In this document: piece by piece, positions 55,728-64,000 of the stretch
Numbering within the stretch: the stretch's first letter is position 1
Layout of the letters: every line of letters starts with the position of its first letter
Source of the DNA: Pseudomonas serboccidentalis
GTDB taxonomy: Bacteria > Pseudomonadota > Gammaproteobacteria > Pseudomonadales > Pseudomonadaceae
Assembly: GCF_028830055.1 (NCBI RefSeq)
Contig: NZ_CP101655.1
Location: forward strand, 3,231,229-3,295,228
Reading direction: 5' to 3'
Length of the DNA: 64,000 bases
Program-made: the position numbers and the translations under genes
The notes under the pieces: generated by a model
Told to the model about the DNA's origin: nothing
Database searches by the model: none
The model's input: the letters and a program-made list of their open reading frames with translations, nothing else

Positions 55728-56420
55728 TCAAAAATAAGGTGTTGGATCGCTCACACCGGCCGCCGCAAAGCCCTCTGCACGCAGGCGGCAGCTGTCGCAT
55801 TTGCCGCAGGCACGGCCGTCATCGTCGGCCTGATAGCAGGAAACGGTCAGGCCGTAATCCACGCCGAGCTTCACACCGGCCTGGACGATCTGCGCCTTGC
55901 TCAGGTTCTGCAGCGGCGCCTGGATGCGGAAACCATTGCCCTCCACGCCCGCCTTGGTCGCAAGGTTAGCCATGCGCTCGAACGACTCGATGAACTCCGG
56001 ACGGCAATCCGGGTAGCCGGAATAATCCACCGCGTTGACGCCAATGAAGATGTCACGGGCGCCGAGCACTTCCGCCCAGCCCAATGCCAGCGACAGGAAC
56101 ACAGTGTTGCGCGCCGGCACGTAAGTCACCGGAATGCCCTCACCCAACTCTTCCGGGATATCGATGCTGGTGTCGGTCAGGGCCGAACCGCCCATGCCGT
56201 TCAGGTTCAGGCCAATGACCTTGTGCTCGACCACACCCAGGTCGCGGGCAACGCGAGCAGCAGCGTGCAGCTCAGCGTGGGAGCGCTGACCGTAATCGAA
56301 ACTCATGGTGTAGCAGGCGTAGCCTTCAGCGCGAGCCATTGCCACCACGGTGGCCGAGTCCAGGCCACCCGACAGCAGTATTACCGCACGTTTTTCGTCA
56401 GTGTTCAGTTGTTCAGTCAT
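55728..56420 (-). CDS. queC: 7-cyano-7-deazaguanine (preQ0) synthase
   Basis: The 230-residue enzyme converts 7-carboxy-7-deazaguanine to preQ0 with ATP and ammonia in queuosine synthesis. The PP-loop [12 protein letters not shown] is at the N-terminus and the zinc site [10 protein letters not shown] at the C-terminus. The start at 56420 ([10 protein letters not shown]) lies one base past the queE stop; the longer frame is queE read in another frame. Confidence 0.95.
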   Translation of the reverse strand: MTEQLNTDEKRAVILLSGGLDSATVVAMARAEGYACYTMSFDYGQRSHAELHAAARVARDLGVVEHKVIGLNLNGMGGSALTDTSIDIPEELGEGIPVTYVPARNTVFLSLALGWAEVLGARDIFIGVNAVDYSGYPDCRPEFIESFERMANLATKAGVEGNGFRIQAPLQNLSKAQIVQAGVKLGVDYGLTVSCYQADDDGRACGKCDSCRLRAEGFAAAGVSDPTPYF

Positions 56421-56421
56421 C

Positions 56422-57069
56422 TCAGCGCCCCGGCTCATCATTCCATAGATATTTATGCAGTTGCAGTTGCAGCCGCACTGGCAGGTTATCCGCCACCACC
56501 CAGTCCGCCAGATCCCTTGCGTTGAGGTCATGGTGACTTGGAGAAAACAGGACTTCGCCGGCACGCCGGTCGAGCCCGTACTGGATCAGTTTGGAAACCG
56601 CCCAGTCATAGTCTTCCCGCGAGCAGATGACAAATTTCACCTGATCGTTGGAAGTCAGCAGTTCGATATTCTCGTAACGGTTGCGGTGGGCTTCTTTCGA
56701 GCCCGGCGTCTTCAGGTCGACAACGCGGCTGACGCGTGGATCGACGGCCGAAACGTCGAGGGCACCGCTGGTTTCCAGCGAGACCTCGTAACCGGCATCA
56801 CACAACCGCTTGAGCAAAGGAATGGCATTGGGCTGCGCCAGTGGCTCACCACCAGTGACACACACGTAGCGCGGGCGGAACCCGGCCACTTGCTCAAGGA
56901 TGTCATCGAGGGTGCGGATCGTACCGCCGGTGAACGCATAGGCGCTGTCGCAGTATTGGCAACGCAATGGGCAACCGGTCAGGCGCACAAAAACCGTGGG
57001 CAGCCCGGCAGTCCGCGTTTCCCCCTGCAACGAGTAGAAAACTTCGGTGATTCTCAATGTGTCTTGCAT
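56422..57069 (-). CDS. queE: 7-carboxy-7-deazaguanine synthase
   Basis: The 215-residue radical-SAM enzyme contracts 6-carboxytetrahydropterin to 7-carboxy-7-deazaguanine. The iron-sulfur motif is [12 protein letters not shown] (CX3CX2C), followed by [10 protein letters not shown]. It forms an operon with queC, with one base between stop and start. ATG 57069 ([11 protein letters not shown]) is preferred to an in-frame start three codons earlier. Confidence 0.94.
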   Translation of the reverse strand: MQDTLRITEVFYSLQGETRTAGLPTVFVRLTGCPLRCQYCDSAYAFTGGTIRTLDDILEQVAGFRPRYVCVTGGEPLAQPNAIPLLKRLCDAGYEVSLETSGALDVSAVDPRVSRVVDLKTPGSKEAHRNRYENIELLTSNDQVKFVICSREDYDWAVSKLIQYGLDRRAGEVLFSPSHHDLNARDLADWVVADNLPVRLQLQLHKYLWNDEPGR

Positions 57070-57187
57070 AGTCGCCACGGGCGTAACAGCTAAACAGGCT
57101 GTCCGCCTCCGTCAGGCACTTCAGGCAACCCCGCCAACGCGTAGATCACCAGAAGCGTGTTTCAGAAAAAGGGCGTGAATTCTAACG

Positions 57188-57214
57188 AAAAAACCCGCGA
57201 CAAGCGCGGGTTTC
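57188..57214 (-). terminator. Terminator of the tol-pal-cpoB operon
   Basis: CCCGCG pairs with CGCGGG around a short loop, with T6 on the minus strand, 23 bases past the cpoB stop. Confidence 0.88.
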
Positions 57215-57236
57215 TTCCAAACGGGGTAAAGCTGGG

Positions 57237-58073
57237 TTACATGCGTTGCAGATCGCGCTGGGCCAACTGAGCTGCAGAGGTCCCCGGGTATTGGGAAACC
57301 ACCTGTTGCAGAATGCCTTTGACCTTGTCGGTGTGACCGAGGCGGCGCTCTACGTCAGCCAGCTTGTACAGCGAATCCGGCACTTTGGCATGCTTGGGAT
57401 ACAGCTGCGAAACCTTGGCAAACGCTTGACCTGCACCTTGCAGATCGCCTTTGGCCAGGTTGACTTCGCCCAACCAGTACTGGGCGTTGCCCGCGTATTG
57501 GCTGTTCGGGTATTTGCGCAGGAATGCCGAGAAAGCCTGGCTGGCCTTGTCGAAATCCTTGGCTTTGATCAGGTCGAAAGCCGCATCGTAATACAGCTTT
57601 TCCTTGGCCGGATCACCCGGTTCGCTGCTCGCAGCAGGCGCTTGGGCGGCAGCAGCCCCGGCACCCGCAGCAGCACCGGCAGCAGCACTTGCATCGCCAC
57701 CGGCAGAAGAATTCTCAGGAGTCGCGGCAGGTGCAGCACCGGATCCTATGCGCCGATCAAGATCCTGGTATCGCTCCAGAGACTCTTGCTTCATGCGCGC
57801 AACCTGATTCTGCAGTTCTTCGATCACACCTTGCTGGCGCGATATCTGATCCTGCATCTGTTGCAGTTGGTTGAACAGCATGCCCTGTGCCGAGGCAGGG
57901 GCCGAAGCCGCTCCCCCGGCATAGGCGCCGTTCGTACCGTAACCTGCAGGCGGATAACTGCTCCCGCTATTGTTATAACCGGAGTTGTCATCGACCACAG
58001 GAACCGCAGCCCACGCCGCAAGCGGCGCGAGACTGAGAGCCAGAACAGTTACAGCACGACGGCACGTTCGCAT
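57237..58073 (-). CDS. cpoB: Cell division coordinator CpoB (YbgF)
   Basis: The 278-residue periplasmic protein has a signal peptide (cleaved after AAWA), an N-terminal trimeric coiled coil (about 65-105: MLFNQLQQMQDQISRQQGVIEELQNQVARMKQ) and an Ala/Ser-rich linker. A C-terminal TPR domain follows (YYDAAFDLIKAKDFDKASQAF onward). It links PBP1B and Tol-Pal at the septum. It starts 6 bases after pal. Confidence 0.94.
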   Translation of the reverse strand: MRTCRRAVTVLALSLAPLAAWAAVPVVDDNSGYNNSGSSYPPAGYGTNGAYAGGAASAPASAQGMLFNQLQQMQDQISRQQGVIEELQNQVARMKQESLERYQDLDRRIGSGAAPAATPENSSAGGDASAAAGAAAGAGAAAAQAPAASSEPGDPAKEKLYYDAAFDLIKAKDFDKASQAFSAFLRKYPNSQYAGNAQYWLGEVNLAKGDLQGAGQAFAKVSQLYPKHAKVPDSLYKLADVERRLGHTDKVKGILQQVVSQYPGTSAAQLAQRDLQRM

Positions 58074-58079
58074 ATCGAA

Positions 58080-58577
58080 TTACTTACGCAGTTCGACGCG
58101 ACGGTTTTGAGCCCAGGACTGCTCGTCGTTGCCGGTAGCAACTGGACGCTCTTCGCCGTAGGAAACCAGTTCCAGCTGAGCTGGGGAAACACCTTGCAGT
58201 ACCAGGTAACGCTGAACGGCTTTCGCACGACGCTCGCCCAGTGCCATGTTGTACTCACGAGTACCACGTTCGTCGGTGTTGCCTTCCAGAACAACGCGAG
58301 CGCCGTTTGCTTTCAGGTCTTTGGCGTGAACGTCCAGAGCGCGCATGGCTTCTGGCTTCAGGTCCGAGCTGTCGTATTCGAAGTAGAAGGTGGTGATTGC
58401 GCGCAGAGCAGCTTCTTCGCTCAGGGAACCGTCAACGGCACCAGTGTTTGCGCCGTAACCAGCGTTTGGATCAACAGCGCCTTCACCGGCGTTGTCGCCG
58501 CCTTTGGACGAGCAACCTACAGCTACAGCCATGGCCAGAGCCAGCGCAGCAAATTTACCAAACTTCAGCATTTCCAT
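58080..58577 (-). CDS. pal: Peptidoglycan-associated lipoprotein Pal (OprL)
   Basis: The 165-residue outer-membrane lipoprotein has lipobox VAVGC (lipidated Cys 22). The OmpA-like peptidoglycan-binding domain has [24 protein letters not shown]. It anchors the outer membrane and binds TolB. It lies 52 bases after tolB. A GGAGTTTCACG element precedes the ATG. Confidence 0.97.
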   Translation of the reverse strand: MEMLKFGKFAALALAMAVAVGCSSKGGDNAGEGAVDPNAGYGANTGAVDGSLSEEAALRAITTFYFEYDSSDLKPEAMRALDVHAKDLKANGARVVLEGNTDERGTREYNMALGERRAKAVQRYLVLQGVSPAQLELVSYGEERPVATGNDEQSWAQNRRVELRK

Positions 58578-58629
58578 CGTGAAACTCCTAATGAACCCCA
58601 GTGTGTTAAGTAAAACGTAAAGCGCCGCG

Positions 58630-59931
58630 TCAGTTCAGGTAAGGGGACCAGGACGGTTCTCTGACTTCGCCTTGTGCGGTAGGAAGCGGGAGCCTCACGC
58701 GTCCATTAATGGACACGAGCATCAAGACTCCCCGGCCCTGCTGGCGGGTGGCGTAGATTACCATGGTGCCGTTGGGCGCAACAGTAGGCGACTCGTCCAG
58801 AGTGCTATCAGTTAGGATTTTTACACTTCCGCGCTGCAAATCCTGAGCCGCTACTTTGAAATTGGTGAAACCGTCCTGACGATGGATCATCACCAGGGTC
58901 TTTTCGTCAGCCGAAAGTTTCGGGTTGGCGTTGTAGTTACCGATGAAGGTCACTCGCTCCGCACCGCCGCCACTGGCGCTGGTTTTGTAGATCTGTGGTT
59001 TGCCGCCACGGTCCGAGGTGAAGTAGATGGTCGAACCATCCTTGCCCCAGTACGGTTCGGTGTTGATGCCAGGACCTGCAGTCACGCGAGTGATCTGACG
59101 CGAACCCAGGTTCATCACATAGATGTCCGGGTTACCGTCTTTCGACAGTACGAACGCAAGACGATTGCCATCCGGCGACCAGGCTGGCGCACCGTTCAGG
59201 CCTTCGAAGTTGGTGATCTGCTCACGGCGACCGGTGTCGATGTTCTGCATGAAGATGCGCGGACGCTTCTGCTCGAACGACACGTAGGCGATGCGCTTGC
59301 CATCCGGTGCAAAACGCGGCGACAGGATCGGCTCGCGCGATTGCAGCAGAGTCACGGCGCGGGCACCGTCGTAGTCCGAACGCTGCAGGGTGTAGCGAGT
59401 GTTCTTCTCGGAGAAACGCTCGGCTGTCACGTACAGCAGACGGGTCGAAAACGCACCTTTGATACCGGTGAGTTTTTCGAACGACTGGTCAGAGATGAAG
59501 TGCGCCATGTCACGCAGTTGCTCGGTGGTCCCGGAAACACTGCCGTCAGCCACTTTCTGCTCGGTGGCCACGTTGAACAGTGCCCACTGCACCTGCAGAC
59601 GACCGCCCGCTGGAGCAATGCTGCCGACCATCATGTATTGAGCACCCACCGCCTTCCAGTCACGGAAGATGATTTCGCTCGGCTGGCTTGGCTGGCTGAT
59701 CATGTTTTGCTTTGGAATCGGCGAGTAGTAGCCCGAGTTCCGCAAATCGTTACCAATGATTTCTGCCATATCGTCCGGCAGCACGGCACCGCCCTGCATG
59801 CCGAACGGTACAACGGCGATCGGGGTGGCCCGATCGCTGCCGCTGGTGACCAGAATGTTCTTTTCATCAGCCATCGCGATCCCTGCCATGCAGCAGATCA
59901 CGACCAGCATTCCTCGAAGAAGGTTTCTCAC
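58630..59931 (-). CDS. tolB: Periplasmic protein TolB
   Basis: The 433-residue protein has a signal peptide ending AGIAMA, an N-terminal alpha/beta domain and a six-bladed propeller of repeated PxWSPDG/PRFAPDG motifs ([30 protein letters not shown]). It connects TolA and Pal. The first codon overlaps the tolA stop by 4 bases. Confidence 0.97.
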   Translation of the reverse strand: MRNLLRGMLVVICCMAGIAMADEKNILVTSGSDRATPIAVVPFGMQGGAVLPDDMAEIIGNDLRNSGYYSPIPKQNMISQPSQPSEIIFRDWKAVGAQYMMVGSIAPAGGRLQVQWALFNVATEQKVADGSVSGTTEQLRDMAHFISDQSFEKLTGIKGAFSTRLLYVTAERFSEKNTRYTLQRSDYDGARAVTLLQSREPILSPRFAPDGKRIAYVSFEQKRPRIFMQNIDTGRREQITNFEGLNGAPAWSPDGNRLAFVLSKDGNPDIYVMNLGSRQITRVTAGPGINTEPYWGKDGSTIYFTSDRGGKPQIYKTSASGGGAERVTFIGNYNANPKLSADEKTLVMIHRQDGFTNFKVAAQDLQRGSVKILTDSTLDESPTVAPNGTMVIYATRQQGRGVLMLVSINGRVRLPLPTAQGEVREPSWSPYLN

Positions 59932-61004
59932 AAGGCTAGATCCTCAGGTGTGAATGTCATCTTGAATGAACGATACGGAGCGAAATCGCTCGGCTTCATT
60001 CCCTGCATTTCCGTCAAACGTCCAATATTCTTGACCGCCGCGACTGCCGAAGCATCGAACGGACCGTCGCCACTGGACTTGGCCACGCTGACCGAGGTCA
60101 CCGTACCGTCCGGCAACATGCCGATTTGCAGCACGACCGTCATGCCTTTGCGTGCCGAAGGAGGACGTGCCCAGCCTTCCGCTGCTCGCGCACGAATCAG
60201 GTCATCGAAACTGCCCGCGACTTCGTCACCCTGCTCATCGGCCAAGGCCTGCTGACGCTGCGGCGTGTCGGAAAGCAAATCTGCCAGGGCCTGAGCCTTT
60301 TTCTCTTCAGCAGATTTACGTGCCGCTTCCTGCGATTTCTTCTTCGCAGCATCGGCAGCAGCTTTCTTCTTCGCTTCGTCGGCGACTTTCTTCTTCGCCT
60401 CTTCAGCTTCAGCTTTCTTCTTGGCGTCTTCGGCGGCTTTCTTCTTCGCGTCTTCGACGATCTTCTTCTTGGCTTCTTCAGCGGCCGCTTTCTTGGCCTC
60501 TTCTTCAGCAGCCTTTTTGGCTTCTTCTTCGGCTTTCTTCTTGGCTATATCAGCCAATTGTTTCTCTTCGGCCTTTTTGGCTTCGGCTTTCTTCGCGTCG
60601 TCGGCTTTCTTGGCTTCATCAGCCTTTTTCGCTTCGTCCGCTTTCTTCGCCTCGTCGGCCTTCTTGGCTTCCTCGGCCTTTTGAGCCGCTGCTTCTTTCT
60701 TTTGTTCCGCAGCCTTTACCGCTTCCTGCTCGACCTTTTTCTGTTCCATCTGCTCGACTTCGGTCTGGCGTGCGGCGGATTTCTTCGCCTCACCCGCAAT
60801 CTTCTGATTGGTCTGGGTGGTTGCCTGACTTTTCGATTTCAGCTGGTACAGGGTCGCCTGGACAATCGGCTTGGCCGGCGGCAGCTCTGGCGTGAAGGCA
60901 AAACTGACGAACAGCATGCCAAACACCAGCACGTGCAGGACAATTGCCAGGACACTAGGCCAGAAGTAGCTTTCCGAGGCGGACGGCTCTCGCTGTTGCT
61001 GCAT
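59928..61004 (-). CDS. tolA: Inner-membrane/periplasmic protein TolA
   Basis: The 358-residue protein has one membrane helix (about 16-37). A long Ala/Lys/Glu helical domain (about 65-255) includes four tandem AKKADE six-residue repeats at about 113-137. A globular C-terminal domain ([34 protein letters not shown]) contacts TolB and Pal. It overlaps tolR by one base (TGATG). The Lys/Ala-rich codons produce a long antisense open frame that is not a gene. Confidence 0.95.
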   Translation of the reverse strand: MQQQREPSASESYFWPSVLAIVLHVLVFGMLFVSFAFTPELPPAKPIVQATLYQLKSKSQATTQTNQKIAGEAKKSAARQTEVEQMEQKKVEQEAVKAAEQKKEAAAQKAEEAKKADEAKKADEAKKADEAKKADDAKKAEAKKAEEKQLADIAKKKAEEEAKKAAEEEAKKAAAEEAKKKIVEDAKKKAAEDAKKKAEAEEAKKKVADEAKKKAAADAAKKKSQEAARKSAEEKKAQALADLLSDTPQRQQALADEQGDEVAGSFDDLIRARAAEGWARPPSARKGMTVVLQIGMLPDGTVTSVSVAKSSGDGPFDASAVAAVKNIGRLTEMQGMKPSDFAPYRSFKMTFTPEDLAL

Positions 61005-61465
61005 CAGGGCGCCTCGGTAATCAAGCCAACATTACCGACCCCGGCCTTCTGCAACCCGCCCATGGCACCCATCACGGCGCCGTAGTCGACCGACTTGTCG
61101 CCACGGATAAAGACCTGGGTACGCTTGCCGCCTTCGGTGCCGGCGCGAATGATCTTGGTCACCGCGTCAGTCATCTGCGGCAGCGTCATGGCCCTGTCCT
61201 GCTGCTTTTCAGTGTCGACTTCGCTGCCAAGGTTCCAGTAGTAGGTCTTGTCAGCCTTGATCGAAATGGTCAGCACCTGAGTGTTGTTGTCCTGCGGCAA
61301 GGCTTCACTGGAAACCTTGGGCAGATCCACTTTCACGCCCTGATTGAGCATCGGCGCGGTCACCATGAAGATAACCAGCAGCACCAGCATCACGTCGATG
61401 TATGGCACCACGTTCATCTCGGCGACCGGCTTGCGCTTGTTTCGGGCTCGAGCGATTAAAGCCAT
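61004..61465 (-). CDS. tolR: Inner-membrane protein TolR
   Basis: The 153-residue ExbD/TolR protein has one membrane helix with the proton-path Asp (VVPYIDVMLVLLVIFMVTAP) and a periplasmic domain with IRGDKSVDYGAVM. With TolQ it forms the stator that energises TolA. It starts 14 bases after tolQ. Confidence 0.96.
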   Translation of the reverse strand: MALIARARNKRKPVAEMNVVPYIDVMLVLLVIFMVTAPMLNQGVKVDLPKVSSEALPQDNNTQVLTISIKADKTYYWNLGSEVDTEKQQDRAMTLPQMTDAVTKIIRAGTEGGKRTQVFIRGDKSVDYGAVMGAMGGLQKAGVGNVGLITEAP

Positions 61466-61479
61466 CGGGAAATACCTGC

Positions 61480-62175
61480 TTATTCTTCGCTGGTGTGCAC
61501 TTTGCGGTGCAGGATCGCCTGGAACTCATCGGCGAAGGTGTAGTAGCGGCTCAGCAAGGTTTCGCTGCGGGCAGAGAAACGGTTGTAAGCGATAACGGCC
61601 GGGATCGCGGCGAACAGGCCGATCGCGGTGGCGATCAGGGCTTCGGCGATACCCGGGGCCACGGTGGCCAGGGTCGCTTGCTGGGCACTGGCCAGACCAC
61701 GGAAGGAGTTCATGATGCCCCAAACGGTACCGAACAGACCGATGTACGGGCTGACCGAACCGACGGTGGCGAGAAACGGCAGGCTCTGCTCCAGTTTCTC
61801 TTCTTCACGGGAGATGGCAACGCGCATGGCACGCGCCACACCTTCCATCACCGCCTCAGGATCGACGCCTGGCTGCTGACGCAGACGGGAGAATTCCTTG
61901 AAGCCGGCACGGAAGATCTGCTCCACGCCCGAATCCGGATCAGGGTTGCTGCCGGCCTGACGGTACAGCTTGGACAGGTCGATACCCGACCAGAAGCGCT
62001 CCTCGAAGCTCTCCAAGGCACGTCGACCGGCACGCAGCAGATTGCTGCGCTGAAAGATCATGATCCATGAGGTCACCGATGCGGCCACCAGGGTCAACAT
62101 TACCAACTGCACCACGATGCTGGCATTGCTGACCAGGCTCCACATGGAGGAATGGTCGACGACGTTAGCTTCCAC
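61480..62175 (-). CDS. tolQ: Inner-membrane proton channel subunit TolQ
   Basis: The 231-residue ExbB/TolQ protein has three membrane helices ([50 protein letters not shown]). The conserved Thr and Gly residues of the channel helices are present. It overlaps ybgC by 11 bases, so the operon is ybgC-tolQRAB-pal-cpoB. Confidence 0.96.
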   Translation of the reverse strand: MEANVVDHSSMWSLVSNASIVVQLVMLTLVAASVTSWIMIFQRSNLLRAGRRALESFEERFWSGIDLSKLYRQAGSNPDPDSGVEQIFRAGFKEFSRLRQQPGVDPEAVMEGVARAMRVAISREEEKLEQSLPFLATVGSVSPYIGLFGTVWGIMNSFRGLASAQQATLATVAPGIAEALIATAIGLFAAIPAVIAYNRFSARSETLLSRYYTFADEFQAILHRKVHTSEE

Positions 62176-62632
62176 GCTTTATCTCCTGCTTTGAGTGTGT
62201 ACCCGTGCCGCCCGCGTCGGCAAAGGCCGCACGCAAGGATTCGGGCATGGCCCGGGGTTTCAAACTTTCGGTGCGCACACAGGCCACCAGAAACTGCCCT
62301 TCACAGAGCAGCACATTATCCGTGGCCCGCCTGACCTGCTGTTTGAAGCGCAGGCTGGCACGGTTCAATTCGATTACATCAGCGCTTACCAGCAGTTCGT
62401 CGTCCAGTCGCGCCGGCGCGTGGTAGCGCGCTTCGCTGGAATGCACGACAAACAACAGGTCCTCCCCTGCCAGTTCCGACTGGGCAAAGCCCAGCGTCCG
62501 GAGCCGCTCGGTTCGAGCCCGTTCCATAAACTTGAGGTAATTAACGTAATACACGATGCCGCCGGCATCGGTGTCCTCGTAATAAACGCGACAACGATGT
62601 GCGAACGGCTCAAGCCCGTTTTGCGCGCGCAT
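62165..62632 (-). CDS. ybgC: Acyl-CoA thioesterase YbgC
   Basis: The 155-residue hot-dog-fold thioesterase is the first gene of the tol-pal operon. The catalytic motif [26 protein letters not shown] has the active Asp, and a short [13 protein letters not shown] segment follows. In E. coli it acts on short and medium acyl-CoAs and binds acyl carrier protein. Confidence 0.93.
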   Translation of the reverse strand: MRAQNGLEPFAHRCRVYYEDTDAGGIVYYVNYLKFMERARTERLRTLGFAQSELAGEDLLFVVHSSEARYHAPARLDDELLVSADVIELNRASLRFKQQVRRATDNVLLCEGQFLVACVRTESLKPRAMPESLRAAFADAGGTGTHSKQEIKRGS

Positions 62633-62759
62633 ACTCTAGTGCTTACTCCTCGGGTTGCCAATCCAGCCAGGCAACTGTTTTTCATTGTTCAAAGGCTTTA
62701 CCGCAAAAGTACCGTCCTGTGACAGTACAAACGCTGAATAAATCGAGAATAAATGTGTG

Positions 62760-63821
62760 CTAATCGTCTACCGCATCGAGAAACTCGTCTACCACAGGCA
62801 TCTCGCCCATTCGTGACGGAATGTTTAAACCGAAATGCAGGTAGGCATGCCGCGTCACCACCCTGCCCCGTGGCGTGCGCATGATGTAGCCCTGCTGAAT
62901 CAGATACGGCTCCAGCACGTCTTCAATGGTGTGGCGTTCTTCACTGATCGCCGCCGCCAGGCTGTCGATGCCCACCGGGCCGCCGTCGAATTTCTCGATC
63001 ATGGTCAGCAGCAGGCGCCGGTCCTGATGATCGAAGCCATGTTCGTCGACATCCAGCAGGTTCAACGCCAGATCGGCCACGGCCTTGGTGATGTGCCCCT
63101 TGGCCCGGACTTCAGCGAAATCGCGTACCCGACGCAGCAGACGGTTGGCAATCCGTGGCGTACCACGGGCGCGGCGAGCCACCTCAAAGGCGCCCTCCGG
63201 ATCCAGCGGCAGGCCGAGAATGTTCGCCGAGCGACTGACAATCGTCGACAGGTCAGCGGTGTTGTAGAACTCAAGACGCTGGACGATACCGAAGCGGTCA
63301 CGCAACGGGTTGGTCAGCATGCCGGCGCGGGTGGTGGCGCCGACGAGGGTGAACGGTGGCAGATCCAGCTTGATCGACCGCGCCGCCGGCCCTTCGCCGA
63401 TCATGATGTCGAGCTGAAAGTCTTCCATCGCCGGGTATAGCACTTCTTCCACGATCGGCGACAGGCGATGGATTTCATCGATGAACAGCACGTCGTGCGG
63501 CTCAAGATTGGTCAGCAACGCCGCCAGATCACCCGGACGCTCAAGCACCGGGCCGGAGGTGCTCTTGATCGACACGCCCATTTCCTGGGCAATGATGTTG
63601 GCCAGGGTGGTTTTACCCAACCCCGGCGGGCCGAAAATCAGCGTGTGGTCGAGAGATTCGTTACGGCCACGGGCGGCCTGGATGAACAGCTCCATCTGCT
63701 CGCGGACTGTCGGCTGGCCAATGTAGTCGGCCAGGCTGACGGGGCGAATGGCCCGATCCTGGACTTCTTCGCGCTCGCGCGGACTGTGCGCGGCGGCGAT
63801 CAGACGATCAGCTTCAATCAC
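62760..63821 (-). CDS. ruvB: Holliday junction helicase motor RuvB
   Basis: The 353-residue AAA+ ATPase has Walker [12 protein letters not shown], Walker [12 protein letters not shown], sensor 1 LVGATTRAG and the C-terminal winged helix ([13 protein letters not shown]). With RuvA it drives branch migration of Holliday junctions. It starts with GTG at 63821, directly after the ruvA stop, with AAGGGAATGATTTAA upstream. Confidence 0.96.
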   Translation of the reverse strand: MIEADRLIAAAHSPREREEVQDRAIRPVSLADYIGQPTVREQMELFIQAARGRNESLDHTLIFGPPGLGKTTLANIIAQEMGVSIKSTSGPVLERPGDLAALLTNLEPHDVLFIDEIHRLSPIVEEVLYPAMEDFQLDIMIGEGPAARSIKLDLPPFTLVGATTRAGMLTNPLRDRFGIVQRLEFYNTADLSTIVSRSANILGLPLDPEGAFEVARRARGTPRIANRLLRRVRDFAEVRAKGHITKAVADLALNLLDVDEHGFDHQDRRLLLTMIEKFDGGPVGIDSLAAAISEERHTIEDVLEPYLIQQGYIMRTPRGRVVTRHAYLHFGLNIPSRMGEMPVVDEFLDAVDD

Positions 63822-64000
63822 TTAAATCATTCCCTTCAGGGCGCGGCGGATCATGTCTTCACTGCTCAGGTTCTTGTCCTTGATGGCGGAAATTGCCTTG
63901 CTCGCTTCCTGCGGCTTGTAGCCCAGGGAAATCAGCGCGCTGACCGCATCGTTTTCGGCGGTGTTGACCGGCGCCGGACCGTCCGGCTGGTTCGGCACCA
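63822..64000 (-). CDS. ruvA: Holliday junction recognition protein RuvA (C-terminal part)
   Basis: Only the last 58 full codons are in the window. They read [21 protein letters not shown] and end RRALKGMI, the flexible third domain of RuvA that contacts RuvB. The gene continues past the right edge. It stops one base before the ruvB GTG, as expected for the ruvAB operon. Confidence 0.93.
   Translation of the reverse strand, partial: VPNQPDGPAPVNTAENDAVSALISLGYKPQEASKAISAIKDKNLSSEDMIRRALKGMI

Noticed and set aside
57070..57236. PreQ1 riboswitch before queE
   Set aside because: No compact C-rich hairpin with an A-rich tail at the ribosome-binding site is visible in the queE upstream region.
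60126..61085. Leu/Phe-rich 319-residue frame opposite tolA, apparently membrane-like
   Set aside because: It is the complement of the Ala/Lys-rich TolA stalk, whose GCC/AAG codons read backwards as Leu, Phe and Ser. It is not a membrane protein gene.

Overview
The window is chromosomal DNA of a fluorescent Pseudomonas, most like the P. fluorescens complex. The gene content and order (fadD1-fadD2, hexR/zwf-pgl-eda, gts glucose transporter with edd-glk-gltR-gtrS, arcDABC, gcsR/gcvHP-sdaA-gcvT, queCE, tol-pal, ruvAB) are typical Pseudomonas core. About nineteen REP/REPIN-type palindromes sit between the genes, as is usual in this group. I see no prophage, insertion sequence, integron, CRISPR array or rRNA. 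There is one tRNA, tRNA-Lys(UUU).

Layout. 1-5.6 kb: fatty-acid activation (two long-chain acyl-CoA ligases), an alpha/beta hydrolase and PhaJ1, which links beta-oxidation to polyhydroxyalkanoate. 5.6-8.5 kb: stress-type and poorly characterised genes (DUF2383, DUF3820, a class V PLP enzyme, an intradiol dioxygenase-like protein). 8.7-27.7 kb: a nearly complete Entner-Doudoroff glucose block. It holds the outer-membrane porin OprB, the GtsABCD ABC importer, the GtrS-GltR two-component system, glucokinase, Zwf, Pgl, Edd, Eda, Gap, the repressor HexR, a hexose-6-phosphate mutarotase and an AGE-family sugar epimerase/isomerase. Candidate HexR operators lie in front of zwf, edd and gap. Candidate Hfq/Crc A-rich motifs lie at several ribosome-binding sites.

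27.8-32.9 kb: an iron/heme surface-signalling unit: Fur-box promoter, FecI-type sigma, FecR-type anti-sigma, TonB-dependent transducer, and HemO-type heme oxygenase. The receptor and heme oxygenase genes share a bipartite promoter-like motif. 33-37.5 kb: a DUF454 membrane protein, a chemoreceptor and a CoA-transferase with an unusual domain order. 37.5-44.8 kb: the arginine deiminase operon arcDABC behind an Anr-like box, with a second ArcD-like antiporter divergent to it, and a DUF5064 protein. 45-53 kb: a TyrR-like sigma-54 activator (GcsR) followed by the glycine/serine catabolic operon gcvH-gcvP-sdaA-gcvT, with three 18-bp activator sites and a -24/-12 promoter. 53-55.4 kb: cold-shock protein, RDD protein and NadA. 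55.6-64 kb, all on the minus strand: tRNA-Lys, queC/queE, cpoB-pal-tolB-tolA-tolR-tolQ-ybgC, ruvB and the 3' end of ruvA, which runs off the window.

The most interesting signals are regulatory or structural rather than a wholly new system. They are the shared heme-cluster promoter motif, part of which lies inside a terminator T-tract; the GcsR/sigma-54 architecture together with loss of glyA from the operon; the HexR and Crc motif sets; a very long hairpin behind oprB; and the apparently permuted CoA-transferase. All functional names rest on reading motifs and remembered families. No database search was run.
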